A program made the translations under genes and the position numbers. The notes below the pieces were generated by a model. That model was not told the origin of the DNA. It worked only from the letters and a program-made list of their open reading frames with translations, and made no database searches. This document shows, piece after piece, positions 21,272 to 32,255 of a stretch of 64,000 nt of DNA; positions within the stretch are counted from its first letter, which is position 1; each line of letters opens with the position of its first letter. The stretch is from assembly GCA_014529385.2 (NCBI GenBank), contig CM043956.1, positions 63,988,620 through 64,052,619 on the forward strand, written 5' to 3'. The DNA is from Adiantum capillus-veneris (taxonomy: Eukaryota; Streptophyta; Polypodiopsida; Polypodiales; Pteridaceae).

Positions 21272-24200
21272 ATGAGTAGTGACGAGGATGTGGGACCGTC
21301 CAACCGAAACACCTATCTCTCAAAGAGGGTCTTATGTCCTTGTAATCAATGCAAGCATGATGTGCGACAGACAAGACGTGTTTCTTTGCAGCACGATCGC
21401 GAATTTGGCGAGTTCGATCCATCTATTATAGATCGAGTTGTTGCCAATTATAACTCGTCGGACTCTGACGCTGGCCAACAAGCAGCAATCTTGCAACCCA
21501 ATAGACGTGTTCGCAGGCGCTTTGGTCAAGCAGCATATGTGAGGCCACAAGATGTAGCCTCTGACAGCTCGGGGGATGATCATGCAGAGCACATTCCCAA
21601 CGAGGCAATGTTTGAGCCCGAGATTGATGAAATGATTGAGACGATCATGGATTCAGAAAGGCTTATCTATGATGATATGAAAAGTGAAGCCGATACGCCA
21701 TTGTATAATGGAGCACGTATGTCTAGATTGAAAGCACTCCTGGTTCTTCTCAACATGCAGGCAAATTTTGGATGGAGTGACACTAGCGTCACAGCGCTTT
21801 TCAGGTGATCTATTACAATTAGTTTACTTTAATAAAACTCTAAATGTATAATGATCTGATAGATTTTTACACGACTGTATCATATTTTTATGTTGTGTAG
21901 ATTGCTGAAAGAGCACATACTACCAGCTGACAATGTGATGCCAGATTCCCGAGATGAAGCAAGAAAAATTTTGCGAAACTTGGGGATGGATTACAATTCT
22001 ATCCACGCTTGTCCTAATGACTGCATTCTTTTCAGAGGGGAATGCATAGACATGGAGAAGTGTCCGAAATGTGATTCCGAAAGATATCGAGTAGATCTCC
22101 ACGGGACAAAAATTCCACAAAAGGTTTTGCGACATTTTCCTCTGCTTCCTCGCATCAAGCATTTCTTCGAATGTATGTCCATGGCCGCCCTAGCATCATG
22201 GCATGAGGAGAATAAATCTTCGGATGGTGTGCTACGAATTCCTGCAGATTGCGTAGCCTGGAAACATATAGATGGAACATGGTCGGATTTTGCCAGGGAA
22301 GCTCGAAATTTGCGCTTAGGCCTGGATATGGATGGCGTAAATCCATTTGGTCAAAGATCAACATCTTACAGTGTATGGCCCGTTGTCATCGTCAACTACA
22401 ACATTCCCCCGTGGTTGACTACGAAGAAGGGGCACCTATGGCTAAGCTTGATTGTGCCAGGGCGATATAAAGTGGGGAATATGGATGTGTATCTTCGTCC
22501 ACTATTGGAAGAGCTACAACAATTGTGGATTGGCATAGAGGTGGTGGATATGAGCCGACACACAGGACGACGGAATGCTTTGATCAGAGGCATTCTAATG
22601 TGGACCATGCATGACTATCCCGGGCTAACAGAATGCTCAGGTGATCTATTGACACTCCTCACTCAGACACTGTAAATCTTGTTTTTTCCCATAGTTGATC
22701 TATTATCATGTGTATACATGCAGGGCTTCAAACAAGCGGATACAGAGCATGTGTCACATGTGGACCTAGACTGAATGCACGTAGGGCACCCTCACTGAAG
22801 AAGCAAATCTACGAAGGTCATCAAGCGTATCTTCCAGAGAATCATGTGTTACGCGACGGCTTTTTGGGAAGAGAGCCACCAAGGATGTCTGCACAAGCAT
22901 GGTTAGAGCAGAAGGAGATGTGCGATGACGGATTGCCTCCAGGGATGAAGAGACTATCTCTATGGTACGAGTTACCATACTGGCCCCGACTCATGATCAA
23001 TCACTTGCTCGATCCAATGCACATATTCAAGAATGTGGGTAATCTACTATGGGACCATCTGACCGGCAAGAAAGATACTTTGGGAGCCAGAGTTGACCTT
23101 AGAAATGTGGGTCGTATGGAGCAATATTGGCCGCAAACAGCGTCTGATGGATCGATAAAACTCCCTAAAGCACCATGGATTTTCACAGGAGCCCAAGAAC
23201 GCAAAGTAAAAGAGACCATTCGATCTTTGCGGACCCCCACTGGCGTAATGCACTCGCTCCGAACGTGTTTTACTAAAGAAGGAAAGCTTACCGGTTTGAA
23301 GTCACACGATTGGCATAAAATGTGTCAGGTACGTTCATAGTGGACTTTAATATCATTGCATAAAATGTGGACTTTAATATCATTGCTGCACATACTTTAC
23401 AGTTTATTTTACCGGTTGCCATTGAGGGATGTTTGTCTCTCGACATCCGTAACACAATCTACAAACTTGCAAAGCTGGTGCAATGGATCTCACAAAAGGA
23501 GATCAACGTAGACTCCATACCATTCGCCAAACTAAATGCTGCGGAGCTTGTGTGCATGTTTGAGAAACATTTTCCTACTACAATGCTAACCATTCAGGTG
23601 CATCTTCTTGTTCACATAGTTGATGAGGTGGAAATAGCTGGCACAGTTCATTCCAGATGGATGTTCTTCTTAGAACGTTTCATGAAAACGCTTAAGAGAT
23701 ATGTGCGTCAAAAGGCACGTCCGGAGGGTAGCATGGCAGAAGGTTGGTTGGTATCAGAGTCCCTAGTGTACATTGGAGAGTGGCTAGACGGATTTGATAA
23801 AGCCCGGGACACGCTATGGCGAACCATAGATGATGAGCGCATATCTGGGATTGTCATGTGCAATCTCGGTGTTGAGAAGAAGATGACGGAAGATCTAGAG
23901 GCTAAAATCAACCGATTTTGCATGCTTCACAATCCAGTGATGCAAAAGTGGATTTCACAATATGAGGATGCAAAGCAAGAGCGACAAAGGGCACGAATCG
24001 AGTGGAGACGGGGAAGACGACCATCGATGCACTATCCAGCGGTTCTGGAGAGCCTACCAACCTTCATGAGCTTAAGATGGTTGCACAACCAATTGAAAAG
24101 CGCACAACAATGCGGTGACGAAGTGACTGAGGAAGAGTGGGAGTACTCTCGGGGTTGCGCGACCAAGGTAAGTTTGCAATGTACGACTAGCAAGTGACTT

Positions 24201-25000
24201 TATTTATAAACGTTTGAACGGCCACTCATAATTTTTGTTCGTTGTAGTATAAGTCATACACAGCAGCATGGTGTAAAGGTCGACATTTTAGGGTGGAACG
24301 AATCGACAAAAAGCGTTTTACTCAAGATTGTGGAATCATGGCAAAATTTGAACAGTCTAGTCGACGACGTTCCTCTGATGCAGATCCTGTGGTGGCGGAA
24401 CTCACTTACTTCAGCACGCTGCAAGAGATTTTGAGGATCGATTACAGAGGATTTTTTGTCGACTTGTTCGACGTGCAATGGTTCAAGATAATCATGGAGG
24501 GTCGCAACGCTACTGTGCGTAGAGGAGAGTCTGGTTTTCTTGAGGTGGATTCTACTAAGAAATGGACTGACCTAAGAGACACTTTCGTACTACCCGAGCA
24601 TTGTGAACAAGTAAGTATGTAAATAGTTAACATCCCCCTTTTACAAGTTATGTGCTTGAAAGCTCTCATGTAAGTTATGTGGCTCTGGCAGGTAATATTT
24701 CATCCTACAAAGTCTACATCAAACTGGTGGTACGTCATAGAGGTAGCCCCTCGTAGGGCAAGGACGTATGAAGGCTACCATGTGCCAATCACAACGGCAT
24801 CAATGGAGGAGATCAGAGAAGATGCTCAATTAGAAGCCGCTGCGGTGGTGCCAGACGAGCATCAAGATGCTACTACTCTATATGGGGTGCATGCAGAGGA
24901 GCTACAAAATGAAACAGAGGATATGTGTTTAAACGGAGAGCTCTATATAGATATAGGAAGTTATGCTGAGTTATGCGAGGATGAGAGAGAGATCTCTTAA
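21272..25000 (+). CDS. TNP2-like CACTA transposase (six exons, open)
   Basis: Exons inferred from GT/AG ends and unbroken protein: 21272-21804, 21901-22640, 22724-23328, 23403-24167, 24248-24610, 24692-25000. Their sum is 3,315 nt, 1,104 aa plus TAA, with no internal stop. Exon 1 carries the transposase-associated zinc-binding motif (LCPCNQCKH). Exons 2-3 carry the TNP2 catalytic domain family (HACPNDCILFRGE, CPKCDSERY, MTEC-type DYPGLTECSG, then CVTCGPRL and DPMHIFKNV). Exon 4 matches DUF4218 (HLLVHIVDEVEIAGTVHSRW, WMFFLERFMKTLK); exons 5-6 match DUF4216 (QWFKI, DTFVLPEHCEQVIFHP). Family knowledge: this nuclear enzyme cuts and inserts CACTA elements. Intron 3 holds a small tandem duplication. 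The start is the first ATG in a good context before the zinc motif. Confidence 0.92.
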
Positions 25001-25272
25001 AGCCACAAATATTGTATTTGAACAATTTTGCTCCGTGTTGTAAAAGCTCTGGCTCTCTAAGTACCTTCCATGGTGTATAACGCTCTTTTCTACTCGCGCT
25101 CACATCTTTTGATTGAAAATTCTGAGTTTTCGACTTGCCTCTTCTATCACTCAATTCATTGCGCCATTGTATTTATATGCGTCATTACGTCATTGTATTT
25201 AATGGTCTTTGCGTCATTGTCTACTCTATTCATTCAATATTAAGTTTAAATATTCGTGTGTTTAATGCAGGT

Positions 25273-26582
25273 ATGGATGATGAGGAGTTTCTTTCTGCTT
25301 TGTCACCGCAGCAGAGACAGTGGTACGTGGAGCGTCATCGCTCTGGCGCATCATCGCGCGTTCCTACTCCATCCGCATCTCCCTCTCTTTCGGAGCATTC
25401 GGCGCGCTCCGAAGCTTCGGCGTCGACGAGACGAGCTTCACACTCGTCTAGACACCGGCACTCTAGTGGTGGCGGTGGCGGTTGTTGTGGGGATTCCGCC
25501 ACCGATGCCTCCACACCGCCTCGTGTTCGACGAGGCTCTTTACCCTCCCCTTCTTTGCCCGCCCCCACACCAGCCACAGCATCGCCATCTACGCCAGGTT
25601 TTGCACGGGTGACTGTTCCTAGAAGCTACACACCTCTACCTACTCCGCCAGGAGCCACCCCACTCGACACTCCTCGCTTCGGGGCCCAGACACCGGTGGA
25701 GACACTTGACGTCCGTACCCCCATCGACACGCCGCTAGAGACCCCTGCCGGGACACCCAGGTTCACGCGTCACCAGCCAGAGGGCTTGTCTTACTCCATC
25801 GACTTCAGCGGCGGCATCATCATGGATGATGACGGCAAGAAGGTGATCTCGCGCATGCGTGGTCTTTGCTCTCAGCTGTTTAGACACTACATACTAAACA
25901 AATGGAGTGAAGTACCAAGTGATTTAAAAAACAGAGTCATCAGCATACTTCATGATGAGTTTTCCGTTCCAACACGGGATCAGCGCTTCAATGAAGACCT
26001 GATGAAGATTCGAATGCACGAATACTGCAAACACAAGCGTTCCGAAGTGCAAAAAGCAATCAAGAATGGGTGGAACAGGCCAGATTGGCTGGCCAAAGAA
26101 GATTGGAAGAATGCGAAGAAAGCAGCGCGCGAGAATCCCGACAAGTGGAAGCAACAAAAGGATGCAGCCAGAGCACGAGTAGAGGCAGGGAGCTCGTACC
26201 ACTTGGGGAGCGGTGGATGGGCATCATTTGAGGCCGATTTTGTAAGTGTTTTCGCATTGCTCTTTATGTTCTATAGTTTAGGGTTTATGAGTATTTTAAT
26301 TCTAACATAATGAAATCTTTGTATGTTTTGACAGTGGTCGATGACAGGACGTGATCCCACACCGTACGAGCGCGAGTACGCAGGCAGGAAGGGCTTAAAC
26401 GCCCTGATGGACATTCTCAGTTCTCGCGGCGGCATGGTTAGTATTAGGGTTTACTCTTTTCTATTTTTTGTATTGTTTTATAAATGTCGTTATATGTTTA
26501 TACTTACTGAAAGCTGTCTTATTGTCCTTTTTTCCAGAATCCGACAGATACGCCGCTTGGACGCGATGAGACGTCTGACTAG
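25273..26582 (+). CDS. Transposase_24 (Ptta/En/Spm)-like second CACTA protein
   Basis: Three exons, 25273-26241, 26335-26436 and 26538-26582 (TAG), give 371 aa with no internal stop. Residues 1-190 are Ser/Pro/Thr-rich and look disordered, with a Gly/Cys run (GGGGGCCG). The C-terminal half has the plant transposase family 24 pattern: LFRHYILNKWSEVPSDLKNR, a Lys/Arg-rich helix region (MHEYCKHKRSEVQKAIKNGW) and YHLGSGGWASFEADF. In En/Spm the second protein (TNPA) binds subterminal repeats; this protein is the positional counterpart and probably binds the GCGACGCT motifs (inference). The ATG at 25273 follows AATGCAG, which could be the end of an intron in the 5' leader. The gene lies 272 bp behind the transposase. 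Confidence 0.82.
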
Positions 26583-26945
26583 ACGACGTCAATTTAGCCG
26601 TAGCTAGATAGCATTAGTTTAGGGTTTCTCATAGCTTATGTATCATGAGACGGATTTTATACGTCTTTTTGAACCATGTATATTATTACATTTGTCACCG
26701 CAGTTCCTTTTGCCAATCAATTCTTTATGCCTATGATGTTGTACAATTGTCATTATTACATTTGCCAATCAATTCATTTTGCCTATGATGTGTACAATTG
26801 TCAATTTTGCAAACAATGCGTCTTGTGGGTGACTATTTTGGGTCTATTATCTACCCTTGCACTTTTTTTAAAAAGTGAATCAAGTACAATATGGTTGATG
26901 GGTGACAGGGCATTCAATGCCCTGCCACCAAAAAAAAAATCTCTC

Positions 26946-27165
26946 GGGCGTCGCTATAACCGTCGCTATTTATGGCTCTGTAGCGTCGCTATGAGCGTCG
27001 CTATAGTCTTCTGTGTAAACATCGCTATAATCGTCGCTATGAGCGTCGCTATGAGCGTCTCTATATAGCGACGCATATAGCGACGCTCGTAGCGACGGTT
27101 TTAGCGACACCGGGGGTTATAAAAACCCAGTGTATTTCCGTCGCTAACAGCGTCACAAGAGCACA
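26946..27165. repeat. 3' subterminal GCGTCGCTAT array
   Basis: About fifteen copies or half-copies of AGCGTCGCTAT/ATAGCGACGCT in both orientations, shared with the 5' subterminal region. Confidence 0.9.
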
Positions 27166-27180
27166 CAACCTCTTGTAGTG

Positions 27181-28226
27181 TAAAGAATAGGTTCCCTAAT
27201 CCTAGAGTCTAGATAAATTAAAAGGGGCAAATATTTCAATAAATTTGACTTTAAGTCTGAGTACCATGAAGTCAAGATCTTTGTCATTTAAGACACAAAT
27301 TGGGTGCTATGTTTCTTGGTATGTTGTTTGGTTTTACAAATGCACCAACCAGTTTTGCATTCATAATGGGTAGGATTTTTATCAATCATCAAGATTTTGT
27401 CATTGTCTAACGATATTTTGGTGATTAGTAATTCCAAAAAAGAAAATAAAGAACACTTATCCCATGTATTTGACTTACTCAAACAAAACCTCTTGTATTT
27501 GAACCATGAGAAAGATTGTTCTTCCAAGTTGAAACTGAATATCTATGATGACACAATGTTTTGGGGAAAGGAATTCATGTTGACTTACAGAAAATTGAAG
27601 CTATTCAATCATGACCTAGACCTAAAATTTTTCATGAACTTTACATTCATTTATTGGTTTTTGAAGTAATTACAAGAATTTTATTCATAAATTGTCTTAC
27701 AAGTCTCATTATTTCACTCCCTTGTTGAAGAGAACACACCTTATGAATTGAATCATTTGCAAGAAAGTTCATCCAATGCATCTGTCTTATAATTGCTTAA
27801 TTTTGTGATGCTATTCTTCGTTGTTGTTACTAACACTAGGGGAAAATGGTTGGTGCAATTCTTATGCAAGGTAACCATCCTCTAGCATTTGAAAGTCTTG
27901 AATTTGAAAGTTTTGAATCAAAATTTGATATGTATAACAAAGAAGTAATATTGGTGTGCATGATATAAAGTTGGAACCATTATTTAATGGGTGCCAATTT
28001 GATAATAAAACCTCATCAACAAAAGCATTAAGTACTTATTGTTTCAACCCATAATTGAGGATAGATTTATACGTAAGCTGCCTTCATTCAAAGTTTTCAA
28101 CCCAACATTCGATACCAACCCGATAAAGGGAATGTTGTAGCTAATGATTTGAGTCAAAGACCTTCTCTTAAATATTTAACAACCATTACAAGTACTTCAA
28201 TTGAATCTATGTGTGATACTTATGTA
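27181..28226 (+). pseudogene. Ty3/gypsy RT (rest) and RNase H
   Basis: Continues the gene split by the CACTA element: KNRFPNPR, then FLGMLFGFTNAPTSF, DILVISNSKKENKEHLSHVF (RT), and RNase H with MVGAILMQGNHPLAFES, YNKEVILVC, WNHYLMGANLIIKP and, near 28090-28160, YQPDKGNVVANDLSQRPS. Every domain needs frame changes or contains stops, so it is dead. It ends at 28226 where a minus-strand copia LTR begins. Confidence 0.85.
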
Positions 28227-28452
28227 TGTTGGAATTAGGGTTACAGAGAAATGCGCACAGCTTGGAGAAGACAAAGAAAGCTCAAGGCACACAACTAAGA
28301 GTATGTTACTTAGTGTGCAATGGAAAGATAGATAGCCCTAGAGTGATGGGCGTATATACAATGCACGGGGAAAAAACCTCCTAAAAAAGGAAAAAATGCC
28401 CCGGCGGTCCTAGTGTGTTCACACACATCACTGCCACATGTATATGGTAACA
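28227..28452 (-). mobile_element. copia LTR (minus strand)
   Basis: Reverse complement of the LTR family at 31668 and 36563 (TGTTACCATATACATG...CCTAATTCCAACA), 226 bp. It is the 3' LTR of a truncated minus-strand copy: the polypurine tract (28453-28468, TCCTGGGGGGATT on the minus strand) and RNase H end follow on its right. It interrupts the gypsy fragment. Confidence 0.9.
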
Positions 28453-28527
28453 AATCCCCCCAGGAGTGATACGGTGAATGAGAGCTGGCACATGAGTAAA
28501 GGGAAGTGCCATGCCCTAAGGACATGA

Positions 28528-28775
28528 TCAATCCACAACGGGGAGTAAGCCCAAAGCTTTGCAGAAAGCTTTGAGCTTCTCATGACACAATGCCTCTGTG
28601 AATAGATTTGCAAGGTTGTCATGTGTTGGCACATAAGCCAAGCTGATCTCTCCTATTGAGAGCCTCTCCCTGACATAGTGGTAATGCATCTCAATGTACT
28701 TTGTGTGAACATGAAAAACTCGGTTCCTCGCAACTGTCAATGCGTTCTGACTATCAGTGTAGATAGTGTTGGCAG
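28528..28775 (-). pseudogene. copia RNase H end (minus strand)
   Basis: Minus-strand frame with YTDSQNALTVARNRVFHVHT, HYHYVRERLSIGEISLAYVP, NLANLFTEAL and the terminal LLPVVD, equivalent to the last part of pol at 36230-36487. Similarity ends at about 28775, so everything upstream is lost. Open to its natural stop at 28528. Confidence 0.88.
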
Positions 28776-29640
28776 TTTGGGATACGCGCATTATTGGAGT
28801 ACTTATTAGCATGGAAAATATTAATAAAGTACTCAAGGGATTATTTGCTGATAGATATGGAATTAAAAAGGCAGCAAATATGAGAGGGTCGCATGATGGA
28901 ACATTGGTCTGCCTATTGTAGTCCACTCAAGGTGCATAGGTGGAAGCAAAAAAGAGTGTCTAATGCATACGCCCAATGATGGACATCCTATTCATGCATA
29001 GACAAAAATGCATGGGAAACAATATGCTGTGCAAGAAAGATTTTAAGGGGTTCTTCAGAAAGATGGTGTAGCTATAAAAGCATATGACATAGCTTTGCAA
29101 ACTGGCACCCCTTTAAGAATGGTTTTCGTTACGAGGGTATGTGCTCTGATCTTACTATGCGTGAGTGTTGGACTCTACTACACTCCACCAATTGTAAGTT
29201 AATAGACTTCCACTCATATGTTCATCTCATCTAGCATGAGCGACACGACTTTAGATATGCTCAACTCTTCTAGCCTGAGCGTAAGCCTAATAACTACAAC
29301 TCTTAGCTCAAAGTTTAATAAGACTTGAAGCTTTGGGACTAATGCTTTGCTCATTTTATGGCTCAACAGCCCGACTTTGACTATGCCATAGAGTGTTTTT
29401 TGCACCTGGCGACTTGACTTTTTACATTCTTGAGCTTACTACAAACATTTCTTCAGGTAAAAGTAAGCTTGAATCCTCAAAAAGAGGATTAGTGAAGGAC
29501 CAAGCTGGCATTGAAGGTTTCTTTTGCCATACCTGTTTTATTATCTTTGAATTTGCATTTGCGTTGGTTGGGTTGTCCTTCTTTGATTGTGAAGACTCCA
29601 TTACGTGTTTGATTCTCCAATTGGGCAGTCAATGATCCGG
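28776..29640. other. no gene recognised
   Basis: Fragments of AT-rich sequence, probably old retroelement interior; no domain can be defended. Confidence 0.4.
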
Positions 29641-30218
29641 TTTGGATTAAACACATGAAATCAACACAAAAAGACAAACACATGGGATGGATAGCATCAC
29701 AATGGATTTTGGAAGAACAAGAGTACTATGGAGGTAACAGACAATTATGGGTGCCAAAACCGCAGATTAGAGCATATGAATGTCAAGTCCCTCCCAGGAA
29801 AGAAGGCCCACAAGGTATCAACCTCAACAATATTCTAGGATACCTAAGAAGCAGGTATACAATGGAATAACATCAAAAGATGCTAAAGTCAAACACAACT
29901 CTCAAGAGGATACAAAAAAAAAGACGGATCTCGAGGAATCTTTCTCTTGGACAAGGATTCTACACAGGCTATACAAAGGTTTGGCTACCAATCAACCACA
30001 AGCCAACTGCAACAACTACACCAAACGTGCATAAAGATCTCAAGAACTTAACAAGGCCTACAACAAAGCAAAGTCAACAATGGAGAAACAAAGGTCATCA
30101 AGAGATTTGGATTCCTAAGTCTTTCAATGCTCCTAGTCAAAAGTCAAATGTCAACGATCAAGAGAGGCCTACAACAACATCAAAGACTTCTGACAAGAGG
30201 AGTTCAAGAAGGACAGAC
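29641..30218 (+). pseudogene. retroelement linker with WVPK-type motifs
   Basis: Lys/Gln/Thr-rich frames containing NRQLWVPKPQ and HQEIWIPKS, with two frame changes. Similar WVPK phrases recur at 31385-31480, and similar low-complexity sequence flanks the copia insertion at 36796-37090. Polar, probably disordered, and of unknown function. At about 30218 it joins a gypsy integrase end. Confidence 0.5.
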
Positions 30219-30757
30219 TAGGAAATGAATCTCCATGCTGCTCTATGGGCTTATCAAGTTTCATTCAAAACAGCTTTAAATGCTACACCTTTTAACCTTG
30301 TTTATGGTCTTGATGCCATATTGCCAATAGAATTTCTATTGTCGACACTAAGGGTAGCTAAGAATCTTGAGTGGATTGGACATGAATTGTCAAAAACACT
30401 TGAAGATTTAGAAAAGCTAGATGAGCAAAGGCTAACTACTATAGCTCACATCTATGCATAGAAGCGGAAACAAAAACAAATTTTTTATTCCCATCTAATT
30501 ACAAAAATCTTCAAAAAAGGGGACTTAATTTTAGTCTATTCCCTTAAGCAACACATTCCCAAGTTTAAGAAAAAGGAAAACCGACCATTTATCATTGAAG
30601 ATGTATTTCCAAGTGGAGCTGTTAAGTTGTCCACCCTAAATGGTGAAACCATGGCTAATTGGATTAGTGGATTTCGTTTGAAGAAGTACAATTTGCCACT
30701 AAGCAATGTATTTCTAGAAAGAATGCATGCAACTAAGCAAAGAAAGATAAAACGATA
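30219..30757 (+). pseudogene. Ty3/gypsy integrase C-terminal part
   Basis: LHAALWAYQVSFKTALNATP, FNLVYGLDAILPIEF, then after one TAG near 30461 NRPFIIEDVFPSGAVKLSTL and WISGFRLKKYN. These are the end of the integrase core and the GPF/Y module of Ty3/gypsy integrases, and the stop lies at 30757. Everything upstream in pol is missing. Confidence 0.85.
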
Positions 30758-31021
30758 GCAGGTTATTGATAAATCCCAAGAAGAAGCTCGGCTTTGAGTA
30801 CTCAAAAGGAAAGCTGCTCTCAAGAATCAACGAATACCTATTCTCATCAACACTCTGGAAATAGATGATGGACAATGGGAATTGCACATAGATGCCATGT
30901 CAACAGATGATGAATGGTTAGATGGAATGGACCTTCGCATTAAAGTATAGCTGAACAATCGTAGCACAAATGCATAGGTCGAGTAAACACAATTAATTAT
31001 TCCACGTACAAGAAAGCAACA

Positions 31022-31417
31022 AATCAGTCTTTGATAACAAGAATAGTGATTATCAAAGGATGCAACAAGAACCCAACACCAATATTGGGAGTAGTCAACT
31101 TAAATGTGATAGTACACAGATGTTCATGCCCTCATCAATTTGTATGCTTACCAGATGAACACATGAATGAGACAATGATTCTTGGAATCTCATGGATGCG
31201 GACGTTCAAGGCAGTACCAGATTGGGATACCAATCAGCTCAAGCTATCACCTAAATGCGGACAACTCATTGTTCCAATTGCACCAAGCAAGGATGAATGG
31301 AAAGGAGGTTACCAGCAAAGCAAACCCCAAAGCAAACAATCTTCTCCATCCTATCGACAAGCAAATTCTATAAGTAGCATGCAAGGAGTCATGCAAATTT
31401 GGGTACGAAAAGCATAG
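31022..31417 (+). pseudogene. retropepsin-like domain with WVPK tail
   Basis: TPILGVVNLNVIV and ETMILGISWMRTFKAVPDWD match the C-terminal half of a gypsy aspartic protease (ILGxDWL..Y.A.IDW). The N-terminal active-site Asp-Ser/Thr-Gly was not found upstream, so this is either truncated or catalytically dead. A Ser/Gln/Lys-rich tail with IWVRK follows, and after the stop IQIWVPKTS. It lies downstream of an integrase end, opposite to the normal gypsy order, so it is probably from a second element. Confidence 0.55.
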
Positions 31418-31667
31418 CTTAAGGATAAGCCAATTCAAATTTGGGTGCCCAAAACATCATTGGAAGTACCAAAGATGATTCCAAGGGTCAAAACACAGAG
31501 ACGACCATAAACGAGCAAGGAACCTAACATGAAAGGGATTTGGAAGAAAAAAGAGCATTTATCTTCTCCGCAAACTGTAAAACCGATCAAGCAATGGAGA
31601 GTTAAGCCTCAAAAGACTCAACCACACCATTCTGACCAAGACAAACCAAGATATCAATGGCGGGTAA

Positions 31668-31894
31668 TGTTACCATATACATGTGGTAGTGATGTGTGTG
31701 AACACACTAGGACCGCCGGGGCATTTTTCCCTCTTTAGGAGGTTTTTTCCCCCGAGCATTGTATATACGCCCATCACTCTAGGGCTATCTATCTTTGCCA
31801 TTGGATACTAAGTAACACACTCTCTATTGTGTGCCTTGAGCTTCCTTCATCTTCTCTAAGCTGTGTGCATTTCTCTCCAACCCTAATTCCAATA
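31668..31894 (+). repeat. copia 5' LTR
   Basis: 227 bp; TGTTACCATATACATG to CCTAATTCCAATA. GTATATACGCCC near 31761 may serve as TATA element. Confidence 0.93.
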
Positions 31895-31896
31895 AT

Positions 31897-31907
31897 TGGT
31901 ATCAGAG
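31897..31907 (+). promoter_or_regulatory. copia primer binding site
   Basis: TGGTATCAGAG, complementary to the 3' end of initiator tRNA-Met, two bases behind the LTR. Confidence 0.92.
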
Positions 31908-32255
31908 TAGGTTGCGTCCTCCCAGGCTTAGTCGCCAGCTGCTCCAACAGACGCCTGCTCACTTTCTTCGATTTCAGTGAGCTTTGGCAAGAGTTCACAG
32001 GTCGACAAACATTTCGGGAGAGCTCAAAGAGCCTAGTCTGCTCAAATTTTTGATTCGGGCTCATTTCAGCCTCCGTTTCCACTACAGGCAGGTCTGCACA
32101 GGAAATTTCGTCATTTTGTGCAGAATTTTTGTCAATGCCGTTTTCTGCATAACAGGTACCTTACAGTATTCTACGGTTTATGTATATAGCACGTGTTGTT
32201 CCCACTCCGTTTCTCCTATTTTTGGGCAGTTTTCACATCAAGTACAGCATTTACC

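Larger units (their letters stand above)
19172..27180 (+). mobile_element. complete CACTA/En-Spm element (8,009 bp)
   Basis: Termini CACTACAAGAGG... and ...CCTCTTGTAGTG form a 12-bp inverted repeat. Both ends carry arrays of GCGACGCT/AGCGTCGC (19194-19300 and 26946-27165), the expected transposase-binding type of repeat. Inside, on the plus strand: microsatellite block, captured HIPP exon, TNP2-like transposase (21272-25000) and a Transposase_24-like gene (25273-26582). Flanks are TA on both sides (19170-19171, 27181-27182); plant CACTA elements usually make 3 bp, so one base may have been lost. Both genes are open on the exon model, so the element may be autonomous. Copy 1 at 9989 is about 97% identical by eye, implying recent activity. 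Confidence 0.93.

Noticed and set aside
25135-25272. Upstream extension of the Transposase_24-like frame to 25135
   Set aside because: The upstream residues are low complexity and the sequence AATGCAG just before the ATG at 25273 looks like an intron end.
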